Source: Nectonema munidae
Lineage: Eukaryota; Nematomorpha; Nectonematoida; Nectonematidae
Reading direction: 5' to 3'
NCBI GenBank assembly: GCA_030549495.1
Contig: JAUIRK010000179.1
Coordinates: 1 to 64,000, forward strand
Length of the DNA: 64,000 nucleotides
The position numbers were made by a program, and so were the translations under genes. The notes under the pieces are model-generated. The model searched no databases. It had not been told where the DNA came from and saw only the letters and a program-made list of their open reading frames with translations. Positions within the stretch are counted from its first letter, which is position 1. Each line of letters opens with the position of its first letter. Positions 1-11,223 of the stretch are shown here, piece after piece.

Positions 1-1293
1 GTGCGAGATTTGCAAACATGTTGACGAAAAACAGCTTGAGTGTGAACGACGCTAATAATGATGAGAGGGAATAATCTGGGGGCCAACCCTAACAGTGTGG
101 GCAATATGGGGATAGAGAAGTGTTCACTCACTTTCAAATAAAGATGTGATTTGGACTGACCAGTTAGAGTGATATTGAGATAGCGTAATTCGGCGGCTAA
201 CAAGAACAACGAAAAATTCGGCTCCCAAATGTCACACACCCACAACTTTTATAAATCATGCCTAGTATTGTATTAATAAATTCGTTCCACGTATTTTATG
301 GGTTGACGGTCCTTCATCATTTACAGGTAATCCAAAATCGCCATACGTCACAAAATCGAAAGCAGAAAACTTGATATTGCGTTCTTTTTATCAAGATTAA
401 ATCGATCAATATGAATCGATCTGAAAATATTAATCCATTGATAAATAGTGAATAAATAATTCAAACAATTCATCTAAAATAACCTCAAAAATAGTTGTTT
501 CAAAGATTAACTAGTTTTTTTGCGACTTTAATGAAATAAGCCCGCTTTAGTGGCAGCAACATTGAAAGGGTTTTGTGCATCAGAGTGACTTTTTCAACAA
601 AATATCACCCCACACGTTCACCAATGATCCCTTTGAGCACAAATACTTGGTCCCTTAACAGTAGACTAAGGAACAGCGGATAATGAGCAAAATAAAACAT
701 AAATACCTTGGCTAGTAAATAAAAATGTATGGCATTAAAACTAACGTTTGGCATTGTATGCGTGTATATACAAGAAGGAAGACATTTATGAAGTCAAGTT
801 TGGCAATGCCCACGTGAAAGTTTTTTATGATGTTAAATGCAGCTCTCTTTTTAATATCTTTTTTAATCGAAATTTGTATACTTTTTAGCAAAATTAAGAC
901 ACTAAAAAAAATAAAGATTATTGCACATATTTTAAAGGGAAACTCAATCAACATCTAAGAGAACTATTGCAAACTGCTTTAACACAATTGTTTAAATTAT
1001 GAAGTTGTTTTGTCTTTACAATTTAAATTGTTACACTTTCTTTCTACCTTATTTTATTCTAGCATGGGAAAATAGCTAGTTCAATTTTAAATTTAACATT
1101 TTTTCGCAAATTAAATAGCATGAGGCTTTTTGAAATATAAAAAATTGGGAAAGTGGTTTCATGCCACCTCGGCTATATATCGTAAGCAAAAGATTAATTG
1201 AAAAAATTCGCAATGACCCCTTTGAACAAGACTCGCCACGTCAATCAAATATGATGACACTTCTGAAGAACATATGTGCATTGTGCGTGTTAC

Positions 1294-1508
1294 CTGTTTT
1301 GTATGATTCTTTCCAAAACTTTGGAAGTCGTTAATTTGTTGTGACTATTCACGATCTGAAAGATGTTGTGCTTTTTGGGATAGGCAAAAGGATCTAGGTT
1401 GTTTTCATCATTCAGAACAAATTTTTCACCGTGACACACAACGGAAATGTCAAAGTGCTTAACAAGATCTTCAGTGACGGTGTAAGGAGCCAAAACTTCA
1501 TTCACAAA
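1294..1508 (-). pseudogene. PCYT2: PCYT2-like exon, left copy, with 2-codon loss
   Basis: This exon lies between acceptor CTTTTAAG and donor CAG/GTAACA on the minus strand. It reads FVNEVL, then APYTVTEDLVKHF and CHGEKF, and ends KVLERIIQN, closely following the end of the second catalytic domain of PCYT2. The right copy reads VLIGAPY here; this copy has lost six bases and so the Ile-Gly pair. That segment is strongly conserved in the family and sits beside the nucleotide site. The reading frame stays open. Confidence 0.85.
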
Positions 1509-2235
1509 CTTAAAAGCAAAAAAATAAGCAGGCATGAACATTTTTTGTACGTGTCAAAATCAAAAAATTATTCATCCATGAAAAATTGTATCCAATCATT
1601 GAAGCCAAAGAGAATACCATTCACCAAAAGTAAGTAACAATGAGGCTTCATAAAACGAGGCATGATTCCATTAATTTCGTTAACCCTTCTCGATTGTTGA
1701 CAACGAATCGTAGGCTGATCTTTTTGAATAAGTTTTGATTTTAATTTTGATAGAATTTTAAAAATTCAGAAGAATATTCACACATCAACAAATTATTTCA
1801 CAAAATAAATAATTACTGTTCTTTCTATGTTGCTTCCTCATGCTTACATTAACATGATTGTGCAACATATGGGAAGAGTGAAGTGTTTTCCTCTCAAAAC
1901 ATGGAGGAAACGCTATCAAGTTTCCATAATGGCGACTGTTTTTTCTGTGCAATTACATTGTTAGTTTAAAAGCAAAAAAGATCATTTCAAAGTGGAAATT
2001 TACGCTTGAAGACAAATATAAAGCACAAAGCATTGAAGAAATATTAAGTATATCCTATTGATTCGAAATTTGTGTTCTAATTTTTATTATTTTTATTTCC
2101 ATTTCATGTTTTATCATTGATACCAAAAAATTCCTGATTCAAGTATTTATATTGAGTTTAGAGAAAATTCATACATCAATATTTCATTTATCTCATTTTT
2201 CATTTACATGGGTTTTTTTTGAATGTATAAACAGA

Positions 2236-5200
2236 ATGTCTGATATAATTGATAAACTTAATAAATTAAAAAATTAAAACGCTATCTAAAAAAGAGATTA
2301 AATTAAAGTTAGATGCTGACCTTATAAATGATGTTATAAATGAGAAATCTATTTGTGATAAAATTGAAAAATTATTTGAAAAATCTGTGTTCAATTCTCC
2401 CAGTGAAAACATTTATAAAGAACCTTTTACTACTCTGGAGTTGTTGGCAATTCTAGCATTCTAAATAATGATCCTAAATATTTATTTAATGCTTCTCTCA
2501 CAGTTAAGATACAAAAACTTTTTAATGTGAAAGATAAATCCAACATTAAAGAATTGATTAATCTTAAACTATCTCCTGCGAAAAATACTTTTAAGTCTAC
2601 TACGTTTAAAAAGTGTTTCTTCTTATGACACTATTTCTTTCAATCTAAAAAAACAAACTTTTTCTAAAGAAACTGGAATGTAGTTATCTTAGCCCTCGCA
2701 TACCAGCTCCCATAATTTATAGAGTTGATGATACTTATGTTTTGAAATATTACAATGAGACTATTTGTATGCAAAATGGTATTGCCAAGGAATCTCTTTT
2801 TAAATATTTGTAAACTCAAAATTAAAGTGCCTGGATTATGTAACTTAGTATTCAAAGTATCCTCTTCATTTGTCGGAACATTTTATATAAAAAACAGCAT
2901 ATTTTTATTGATTCAATGGCTGTCAGAACTAGGTTGTTTCATTCATATATTGAAACGTGTTATAATTGCTTAAAACATGGTCAGGTCACACATCAGCTGA
3001 ATGCAATAGTTCTCAGTTTTGTCGTTTTTGTGGCTTAAATCACAATTCCATGGAATGTAACAATAAGCAGGATAAACATTTTTGCATTTTATGCTCGAAA
3101 AGCAAACATGAGTTCAATCATGCAGAGAACTCAAAATTTTGTCATTCTCTCAATAAAATTAGAGTTAATTTGAAAAACCGTGATGAAGATTCTTTGAACT
3201 ATCATCTCTCTCAACACATATGTCAATAAGCTGTAATGATCTTAATGATATTAGCAATACTATAACGCATACAGAAGATTTTATTACATTTCTGATGTGC
3301 TTAACAATCTTTCCAATACTAGTAATTTTTCTACAACACCAACTGATTACATTTTTCCTGAGGACACTTTCAAGCCAACTTTTTTGATGAAACTTCTCTC
3401 AGCATATGTTATATCAATGTTGGGAGCCTTAATGCTAATTTTGGACATTTACTTATTCTTCTGACATCGAGAGCTATATCTTCTCTTAACTTCATTATTT
3501 TAACGGAAATTTGGCAGCCTGGTGAATTTTTAAAATATGAAATACCTGGCATTTCTTGTGAATTTTTTTTATAAAAACTCTTTTAGACTTTTATTCTGTG
3601 ATTCAGGTACATCTGGTGTAAATGTTTGTGATTACCTGCTCTTAAATTACTCATAATTCTGGTTTCACCATTGACAATGTTTTCACTAACTTCTGCTGTC
3701 CATCTAAAACATTTAATGTTTTATCTGATCTCTCAGATCATTTTGCATTTATCATTTGCCGATCCTTATTTCACTAAAAGACAATCAAATGATTCTGATC
3801 CTACTCAAAAACGATCATATTGTAAGCAAAATATAAATAGTTTCCTATCTAGATGATCTAATGCTGATTTTTCCAACATTTTCTTGCTCACTAATGTTAA
3901 CTATGCCTTTCATTCTTTCTTGCGTAAATTTAAAGAAATTTTTGATCAATGCTTTCCCCCTAATAAAAGTGAAATCTCAAAAAATGCAAATATATGGTTT
4001 GATGAGCAACTTTTTCGCTACAAAAAAACGCAAAGCATTTTTACATAAAATGTTCAAAAAAATCCTAATTTTACAAATACCCATCTATTACATCCTTTAA
4101 CCATGTTAATTTGTTGAATCCATCTATTACATCCTTTAACTTTATCAATAATACAGTTCAGCTTAATTTGAAACCTTTTTGTTCTGAAGATTTTACTTTG
4201 AATGATCTATATATAGGAATTGCCTCACTCAAAAATCATAAATCCCTTGGCTATGATGAAGTTAATCTTATAAGATTATTATTTATTCCCTTCCTGTATT
4301 CATATCGAATACATTAGTTTATTCATATAATCTCAGTCTTCACTCAGGTGTTTTCCAGATTGCCTAAAATTAACAAAAGTTGTATCCGTTTTGAAACCTA
4401 CAAAAATCCCGTCTTGATATTAACAACTTTCGTCCAATTTCCATAATAGCGAATTTTTCTAAAATTTTAGAAAAAATGGTCTATGATAGAGCGCTTATTT
4501 ATGTTAATGAAAATAACATTATATTGATGATAATAGACCATTTTCCTTTTAAAAATTCTAAAATCCGCCATTCTTAGCCCACTTTAAAACATTTCTAACT
4601 CTATCTACAGTCCCTTTTCATCCTTATGCATATTCTTGGACTTTTCCAAAGCTTTTGATATCAACCATTCCTTATTGTTGTATAAATTATAAATATATGG
4701 TTCCCCATCAAAAGTGCATGACTGGTTTTCAAGTGATCTTTCTAAGAGATTTTTTATGTCAGAAATAATAATGTAGACTCCGGGGTTATTTCCTATCACT
4801 CAGGAGTCCCCCAAGGCTCCATATTAGGTCCCTTGCTATTTCCTCTTTATATTAACCCTTTACCCTCTTATTTTTCAGGTTTTTGTAAGCCTATATTATA
4901 TGCAGATGATGTTTGTTTACACTTTAAAATGAATAATTTCAGTTTTAAGTGTGATAATATCAATAAGGCTCTTGCTTGATAGTGTCAAACACAACATCGT
5001 GCGATAACAATTTGTTTAAATTGAATACTGGAAAAAGTGTTTATATGCTTTTCTCTAAGCGTAAAACACATTCTAACTTCCGTCTTAAAATTGATAATAA
5101 ATTCATTTAAAAAGTTGAAAATTTTAATTATTTAGGTTTAGATATCAGCCATATAATTTTAAAAATTTCTCTTTAATTCGAGCTTTTTTTAAGTAAGGTA

Positions 5201-5245
5201 TATATTATCACATAAGATTAAAATTAGACTCTACTATGCATGCAT
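2236..5245 (+). mobile_element. Decayed LINE (CR1/Jockey-like), left copy
   Basis: This is a non-LTR retrotransposon remnant. A first-ORF start is at 2236. A cluster of Cys/His knuckles lies at about 2950-3170 (CRFCGLNHNSMEC and CILCSKSKHEFNH). Endonuclease-like sequence runs about 3410-3850 (NVGSLNANFGH, LTEIWQPGEF). Reverse transcriptase follows, with LNDLYIGIASLKNHKSLGYD at about 4200-4260, a GVPQGSILGPLLF block at about 4800-4840 and YADD at about 4900. The frame is broken many times by stops and frameshifts. Its 3' end is lost at an AT-dinucleotide tract near 5245. It sits antisense in a PCYT2-like intron, and the right copy carries essentially the same breaks, so decay came before the duplication. 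Confidence 0.85.
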
Positions 5246-5424
5246 ATATATATATTAGGGTTTGCTCCCGGTTCTGAAAATTTGGGAACCAGGCTTGGAA
5301 CCAAAAAGTATTCCCAGTTCCGAGTATAACTTAGTTGTAATTGATTTATTTCACTATGCAATTCTTTGCATAGAACTTTACTGCACTTCATTCATATAAA
5401 ATCTTTTTTTCATTGTCATCTCGT

Positions 5425-5535
5425 TTTAAATGGTAAACGGAGAAAAGTGTGCAAAAAAGTTTCTTTTTCTTTTTTTTTCTCTGCTGCACACTTTTGTCGT
5501 TTGCACAGTTTTTTCTCCTAGAACCATTTTAAATA
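5425..5535. repeat. Imperfect palindrome
   Basis: Two imperfect inverted arms share AAATGGT...GGAGAAAA...GTGTGCA on the left and TGCACA...TTTTCTCC...ACCATTT on the right, about 110 bp end to end. The same structure is in the right copy near 31394-31503. It could be a small fold-back element; there is no coding sequence. The family is unknown. Confidence 0.5.
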
Positions 5536-6076
5536 TATATATATCCATATTTACAATACTGTAATATTTTTTGGTGTACTTCCAACTGCTCCTTCTCTGT
5601 AAAGCTATGTAAGCTACAAAATAAAATCATAAAATATATCAATTATAATTGTACATCTAATCTTTTCAATTGCATGAATATTTTTAACTTGAATAAATAT
5701 CTGATGTTTACTGTATTTTAAAATGATCAAATCTCATGATAGACTAAAATATTTTTTATAGCTAACCAGTCTATTCATATGTACTCAACAAGATCAAATA
5801 ACCTTTTACATTATTACACATTTGAAAACAATAGCATTTTAAAAAATATTGTGTATAACATATATAGTAATATCAATTTGTAGCATAACTTGATTGTCAT
5901 CTCCAACCTGTCAGTTCATATTTTGCCAGATCTAAGATTTGATATGCCTCATACGATGTTACAAAAGTTAGTACCTATATTTTTGCAATTTGCACGATAT
6001 TAAATAATATATTTGTCAAATAATAATCAATATAAAATTCTGTAATCAAAGAATGAAAAATATTCTTTAAAAAATC

Positions 6077-6234
6077 AAAAAATATTTATTCTTTTTAAAT
6101 ATACCGTTGGCTGCCGTTACTTTTAGTTTCGTATATGCATTATTTGATAAAAATGATTAGAGAAACCACGTTTATCTTTTTATTCTAAAAGTAACGGGAG
6201 CCAACGATATATTTAAAAAGAATAAATATTTTTG
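6077..6234. repeat. 50-bp inverted repeat, GGAGCCAACG core (left copy)
   Basis: Arms 6077-6126 and 6185-6234 are near-perfect reverse complements. Each has AATATTTATTCTTTTTAAAT outside and CCGTTAC inside, around a 58-bp loop. The homology of the left arm runs further left to about 5900, because an inverted version of it appears in the right copy at 30491 onward. So these may be ends of two facing copies of one DNA element rather than a simple hairpin. No transposase was seen. Confidence 0.75.
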
Positions 6235-6506
6235 TATTTATTCTACACAAAAATGATATTTAAAATATGAACGTTTTAAATATTCATGCTTTTTTATGAT
6301 TTTTTTAGGTATAGTATATGCCTTCTTCGTTTTAATAAATATTACTCGGTGTGAATCCATGAAAAATATTGTTTTTCTATTTATTATTTTTAAAAATAGA
6401 AAAATATATAGAGAATTGAAGATTTAAATAAAATTAGTCGTTATATATATGTGTATATATTTGTCATTTGCATAAAAAAAAGTGGTGACGCTACTAGTGA
6501 ACTTAC

Positions 6507-6584
6507 TTTGTAGGAAAGGACACTCAAGACACGCTCTTGCAAGTTCATGATTGGGAAATTTGCGCCTTTATATCGATTCACAGC
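6507..6584 (-). pseudogene. PCYT2: PCYT2-like exon, left copy
   Basis: This 78-nt exon (26 codons, phase 0 at both ends) lies between acceptor TTTTTCTCCAG and donor AAA/GTAAGT. It reads AVNRYKGANFPIMNLQER and continues VLSVLSYK, matching the PCYT2 segment after the second HxGH loop (family: VNHYKGKNYPIMNLHER). The exon itself is undamaged and identical in the right copy (32478-32555), but other exons of this copy are broken. Confidence 0.85.
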
Positions 6585-7276
6585 CTGGAGAAAAATTTAA
6601 TAACAAAATTAGATGAAATAAGAAAACAAGAACCTCGGCAAAATTTCTTATCATTTTAACTTTGACATTTAAGATATATTCATTGTTAAAATAAGAAACA
6701 TAAAAAAGATTTCGTTATTCCTTCACATTTTTCTCTTCTTTTTGTTACTTCTATAATTATTTTTTAGAATGGAGCTGATGTTTACTTTGATGTGGTTAAT
6801 TCTCACAGATTCCCTTTCACAACAACAGATAAACGTGATAAAACAAGACAATTAGAATTAATTTGGATAATACTCCAAAATTTTTATGCCGTAGAATAGC
6901 CTCTAGCTACGCAAAGGTGGAGAAAGAAGTGAAACGCTTCCAGGAGCTTCAAACCACTCATCAAGCAGAAGCAGCTTTTCAAAGAAGACAGTTGGAACTC
7001 GCATGCTAAATAGAGGAACCTTGAAATGCTGAGCCAGTTGCTTGAGCTAAACATCTCCAAAACCTCACATTTTCTCCACCTATCATACTGTGATATGTCA
7101 GAATAAGCTGTTTTTTGTTAAATGCTGAAAGTATAGTAGGAATAAAACAAAGTTACACGTAACCGCAACAAAAAGAGAGCTTCGAAATAAGGGCAAACAG
7201 CTTCTTTTCTTGAGTTCTTCGAGTTAAAATTGTATTTTTTGAAGAAGAAAAAATTCAGTCTGTCGAGTTTTGCCTT

Positions 7277-7403
7277 TTAACCCTTTAAAGACAGCAAGTT
7301 TAAAGACTAATCGTGTGCCTATGATTTTAATAGAATTTTATTTAAAAGCATACACTTTTGATTTTCCGGGTCACCAGTATTCCACTCGTCCTTAAAGGGT
7401 TCA
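7277..7403. mobile_element. piggyBac-type MITE (left copy)
   Basis: This 119-bp element (7281-7399) has terminal inverted repeats CCCTTTAAAGAC and, on the right, GTCCTTAAAGGG. It is flanked by TTAA on the left and TTCA on the right, an aged TTAA target site. TTAA insertion with CCC-starting ends is typical of piggyBac. It is non-coding and has an identically placed partner in the right copy. Confidence 0.7.
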
Positions 7404-7639
7404 AAATATAAAATAGATAATATTACGTCACAGAAAATCATGGTCACGCTGGCCCATTTTACCGCCGATTATAACTATTCCAATTTTTCGCAATTTGCAT
7501 AATAGTTGACAAGTCCTCAGCCAATTTCAAAATGGGCCTTGATTTTAGAAACGCATTGTCATGGCTAGGATTACTGTAGAAGTTGCATTAGTGTTAGGGT
7601 TGAAGTTAGGTCTAGTGCTATCGCAATCTACATGCATGC

Positions 7640-8017
7640 ATTTGCATCAGGGGCGCACATCCTCAAAATTATTGTGGGCGAAATTTTTTTGTTGCAATTT
7701 TCAAAATTAGTGTTCTGGAAATACCACGGGAGACCAAATATTCAAGCAATCCTTTAAAATAGAATGTATTCATCGCATACCTAAATTTATAAGACTACTT
7801 TATATTTTTTTTACAAAATTGGTGAATTTAAATACTATATTTACAGCGAAAATATTTTAATTTACGTATCGAATATACACTAGTTTAAAAAAATCCAAAA
7901 TTGTTGGGGGAGGAGGGGGGAGCCAATAAGCTTTTCATTTGAAAATGAAGTAGTCTATCAGGCACATTACAGGAATTCTCGCCCCCTCCCCCCCGGATGT
8001 GCGCCCCTGATTTGCAT
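7640..8017. mobile_element. hAT-type MITE with 8-bp target duplication (left copy)
   Basis: The element spans 7648-8009. Its terminal inverted repeats are CAGGGGCGCACATCC on the left and its reverse complement on the right. A perfect 8-bp target duplication ATTTGCAT flanks it (7640-7647 and 8010-8017). CAGGG ends with 8-bp duplications are typical of hAT elements. A G-run near the right end and the inner 200 bp recur at 54777-54975. It has no transposase, so it is non-autonomous. Confidence 0.85.
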
Positions 8018-8483
8018 GTACATTTTGTGGCGTTGTTGACACAAACTTTCCTATTTATTTGCATTAATACACGCCTGACACTAAAAACATCTAGAGATGC
8101 ATACGCACATGCATAAATAAATAGATACACAGGAATACATACATATTGGCATTAGAAATACCTAAATCACACATAAGCACGAAATACCTAAGCACGTTTC
8201 GAAAATTGCACAACCTAATTCTTACACCCCATATCAAATTTACATTTTGTCCCAATGGAGAAGACAGTTATTGGACATTTGTCATTAGGGCAGTTGACAT
8301 AGAGACCTATTTTCCAAAGTATGGCGGCATACACATTACTGATTTTAAAGCAGAAATGGGGAATCGGATTTTAATAAGTACTAGAAGTGGGGCATTTTAC
8401 CTCCGACTCCCAATCCCTGTTTTAAAGTAAGGATTTGGCGCAATAAAAATGCAAACACAAGAAAATTAAGAAAAGTTATTGAC

Positions 8484-8599
8484 AGAATCCGTGTGCAAGC
8501 CTACGATTAAGTAGCTGCCAAGTTCGGAAGCTTCAGAGAGAAAATCGAGGTGGCCGATGTTGAACAAGTCAAAGGCGCCAGAAGTGTAGACGACACGAT
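8484..8599 (-). pseudogene. PCYT2: PCYT2-like exon with second HxGH motif (left copy)
   Basis: This 116-nt exon encodes RVVYTSGAFDLFNIGHLDFL and ends YLIVGLHTDS, the core of the second cytidylyltransferase domain. The family motif is HxGH (GAFDLFHIGH); here the first His is Asn (AAC). The donor is a weak TCT/GTCAAT. It is identical in the right copy. The exon is readable, but the upstream exon of this copy carries a frameshift. Confidence 0.85.
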
Positions 8600-8664
8600 C
8601 TTCAGGCCATCAATCAAAGAGCATAGAATGTAGAAGTGTTGAGAATATTGCGAACATAAAGTAC

Positions 8665-8754
8665 CGATCTTTCCTTTCCATCAGAAAATTGAACAATCTT
8701 TTTATTTGAAGGGAAAATTGTGACACGATGGACTTTCTCTTTCCTGATTGCGAC
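8665..8754 (-). pseudogene. PCYT2: PCYT2-like exon, left copy, with 1-nt deletion
   Basis: This exon lies between acceptor CAATTTTAG and donor TCG/GTACTT. In the right copy it is 91 nt and reads IVSQFSPSNKKIVQF and on to SDGKERS, matching the PCYT2 linker between the two catalytic domains (family: VSQF...QKIIQF.SGKE). Here it is 90 nt: a CCCC run is CCC, shifting the frame after VSQF. A homopolymer sequencing error is the main alternative to a true lesion. Confidence 0.8.
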
Positions 8755-9953
8755 CTAAAATTGAGTTATCAAAAAAGAATGTACAAAACTGACTTTAAAG
8801 TAAATTTTTTATCTAAAAGTTTTATGCGTCAAAACTTAGACAAATCATCCACCAAGGAATGCAAGTGAAGAAAGTCATTATTAAAAGTTGTATAAATAAG
8901 GGGAACTTTGGTAGCCAATCGAATGCGCTAAAAGCATGAACAAGCCTTTTGATTGGAAAAGCAGAAAAGAAGTCAATGTAAGACACACGATACTAAGAAT
9001 TGTGTTAAGAAAACAACAGATTAATGAACAACGCATATTACGTGGAATGAATAAAAGAATACACTGCGTGCCAGGGTTGGATCAAATAGATTTGTATTTG
9101 TATTTTTACATCCTATGTTGGTGCATTTTTATTCGTATTGTGTAAACCTCGGAAGAATTTCTTTTTATCAGTGAAACTACAAATTAATTTCAATAAAATA
9201 TAAAGTCCTTAAGTGTATTTAAGGAAATCTCATGGTAATCGCAAGTGACACTCAATGTCTTATACAATCGATAGCGATCATTTCGAAGTAAATATTCAAA
9301 ATATGAAAGTTAGGAAAGACAAAACATTTTAATAAGAAATTATTGAAGGAAGGCTATTTCAATATTAGAACACATTTGAAGGAATTTGACGTATATTCGA
9401 TAATAAATTAGATAAAATAATTTAGCTTATATTTAAAACTTACTTAACAGGCTAAATATGTTGTAATGACTACAAAGATAGTTGCATGAAATGTTTCAAC
9501 CGATTGAGTCTCAAAAGAGAACGCAGAGGAATACTTACTTCCAATCGAATTAAAGAGGAAATATTAAAAGCGTCTGATTTGTTTGCTCCTAAACGCGTTA
9601 GAGGCGAAAGTTAATATTTGTAAACATTGTGGCAAAGAGAGTAGATAATTTGTAGAAATGATAAATAATTCCATAATTAACGAGCAGTCGTATATTCTTA
9701 TTTTTAAAGTTAACATGATTTTATGACATTTAAATTATGCCCGTGCTACAATTTTTATTAGCAGAGATAGTAATACCAAATTTGAATACTTTTAAATTAA
9801 TTTTTTTGAATACTCTGCCACTATTAAAATATTTTAAAAAATGTCATTTAAATTTAAAACCAAATAATAATCTTACATCTATACATCATATTCTATATAT
9901 CGTCGTGGGAAATTCTTGGTTCTAGCGAATTAAAAAAAGGTATGAAAAGTTAC

Positions 9954-10020
9954 CTCCGATCATTTATAATGTTAGGACACGGAAACAAAGTTGTCTTCTG
10001 GATGTACGAATTTGAAGGAG
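9954..10020 (-). other. Candidate upstream PCYT2-like exon
   Basis: This 67-nt open segment has acceptor TTTTCTTATTGTTAG and donor GAG/GTAACT. Its only open frame (PSNSYIQKTTLFPCPNIIND) ends in phase 2, which joins the 8754-8665 exon in frame. The protein it would add falls in a poorly conserved linker, so similarity does not help. It is also present in the right copy at 35908-35974. This is a splice-based guess only. Confidence 0.3.
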
Positions 10021-11223
10021 CTAACAATAAGAAAACGTTTTAAGCTCTGTAAATATGATTTTTTAAAAGACATTATAGGCATTAGCCCGTTAAGTACCAG
10101 GCTAATTAATAACAGTAGTTAAGTACTACTGTGGAAATCGAAAATTATTATAAACCATATAAAAAATCCTTTGGTCAATTCAATTTATATATAGAAAATT
10201 TGTTTATAACGAACTTATAGCAAAAAGTTTTTTTTCATTGAAATATATTGGATAAAATCCAGTCGCATTCAAAAATTGAATTGGATAAAATTATCCAACC
10301 AAATTTTGAGGCCAATTTTATACAAATAAAAATATCATATGTGTAAATCGAAAAGGAAAAGCTCGTTAATTTACCTAATTTGCTAATTTTGGTAATTACT
10401 ATTTTAAAAAGTTGAAATCATGCAAAAATAAACTTTGCCATAATTTTCTAACATCGCGCGTCTTATACTTTCCCAGAATTCAATTCCTACGTGAGTAAAC
10501 ATTGAAGAGAATTTAACAGGAAATATCTTTCCATCAATAGGTCGAACTGCGCTGAAAATAACAGAGTGTATTTTGATTGAACATCATCAATAAATGATTT
10601 AACGAGCCAAACATCTTTTCCTGAGAATCGTGGGACAGTGTGACGCCAATGGATCAGTGTGAGACCAATGGACAAGTGTGACGCAAATGTCAGAAGAAAT
10701 GACAACTGTCATGTTTAAATATAAAAAATTACTTCGAAAAAATGCCGTTGATTAGTCTTCAAAATTAAAATAATTAGTAAGGTAACTTTTACTTTCTTAG
10801 ACTCTATTTCTTCTTCTAATGATAATATATGGAATAATTTAAAGCTTTTTTCTTAGTTTTTTGTCATGATAGTTTTGTGTTTGCAGGTTGTTTGACACGC
10901 CATCCGTACATACGCTACTTAAGCTGGTTTACAGGCAATTGCAAGCTACTCGGCAATTAAATATCATGTTTTAAAAAGTTAAATAATCATAAGAAATAAA
11001 AATGGGCTAAATCTTGAAGACCGGGTGAGAGTTGCTCTCCCGGCAAATAGTGCATGTAAACAGAAATTCGTAATTCTCACCAAAACCAAAGCTCTTGTTG
11101 GAATTTTAAAGTATCTAAGTCATAAACTATTATTTATGACAAATGTGCCTCATAAAGTCCAAACGATGTTACTACGTCTTAGTATTCTCTCTTTTCTGGG
11201 TATGCTAGGAGTTGCATTGAATG

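Larger units (their letters stand above)
712..10020 (-). pseudogene. PCYT2: PCYT2-like gene, left copy, damaged
   Basis: This is the C-terminal half of an ethanolamine-phosphate cytidylyltransferase-like gene, the enzyme that makes CDP-ethanolamine from CTP and phosphoethanolamine for phosphatidylethanolamine synthesis. Exons in transcript order are: candidate 10020-9954, then 8754-8665, 8599-8484, 6584-6507, 1508-1294, and candidate last exon 901-712. All recognised exons lie in the second cytidylyltransferase domain. Compared with the right copy, the 8754-8665 exon lacks one base (frameshift) and the 1508-1294 exon lacks six bases, removing Ile-Gly from the conserved VLIGAPY segment. No exon for the N-terminal domain was found, and the 31-bp array begins 1.2 kb upstream. 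It is probably a pseudogene; an assembly error at the single-base gap remains possible. Confidence 0.8.
1..11223 (+). repeat. Left copy of an 11-kb direct duplication
   Basis: This stretch matches 25487-37178 in the same orientation from its first base. Position 1 equals 25487, and the match ends at 11223/37178 after the shared GTTGCATTGAATG. Substitutions are sparse, about 0.5-1% by eye and not computed. Indels separate the copies: about 65 bp near 415-480 present only here, 6 bp near 1490 and about 26 bp near 2150, plus single bases such as one G near 8710. At 5087-5245 this copy keeps LINE sequence that the right copy has replaced. Homology may extend left of the window. Unequal crossover or uncollapsed haplotypes could both explain it. 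Confidence 0.95.

Noticed and set aside
6770-7060. Coding-like plus-strand stretch (SSYAKVEKEVKRFQELQTTH) resembling charged coiled-coil proteins of retroelements
   Set aside because: Short, interrupted, with no second domain; Gln/Glu/Lys-rich composition alone is not evidence of a family.
8146-8430. 94-codon plus-strand frame (IPKSHISTKYLSTF...), also at 34095
   Set aside because: It lies antisense in a PCYT2-like intron, opens with TTG rather than ATG, and has no recognisable domain. Conservation between the two copies only reflects their recent duplication.
9535-9596. Possible PCYT2-like exon with donor GTAAGT and acceptor GCGTTTAG on the minus strand
   Set aside because: Its only open frame does not match the phase of the neighbouring exons, and the protein does not fit the family.
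10487-10705. Minus-strand frame with splice-like sites near 10490-10550 (AVRPIDGKIFPVKF)
   Set aside because: Neither open phase connects to the candidate exon at 9954-10020, and no family match was seen.
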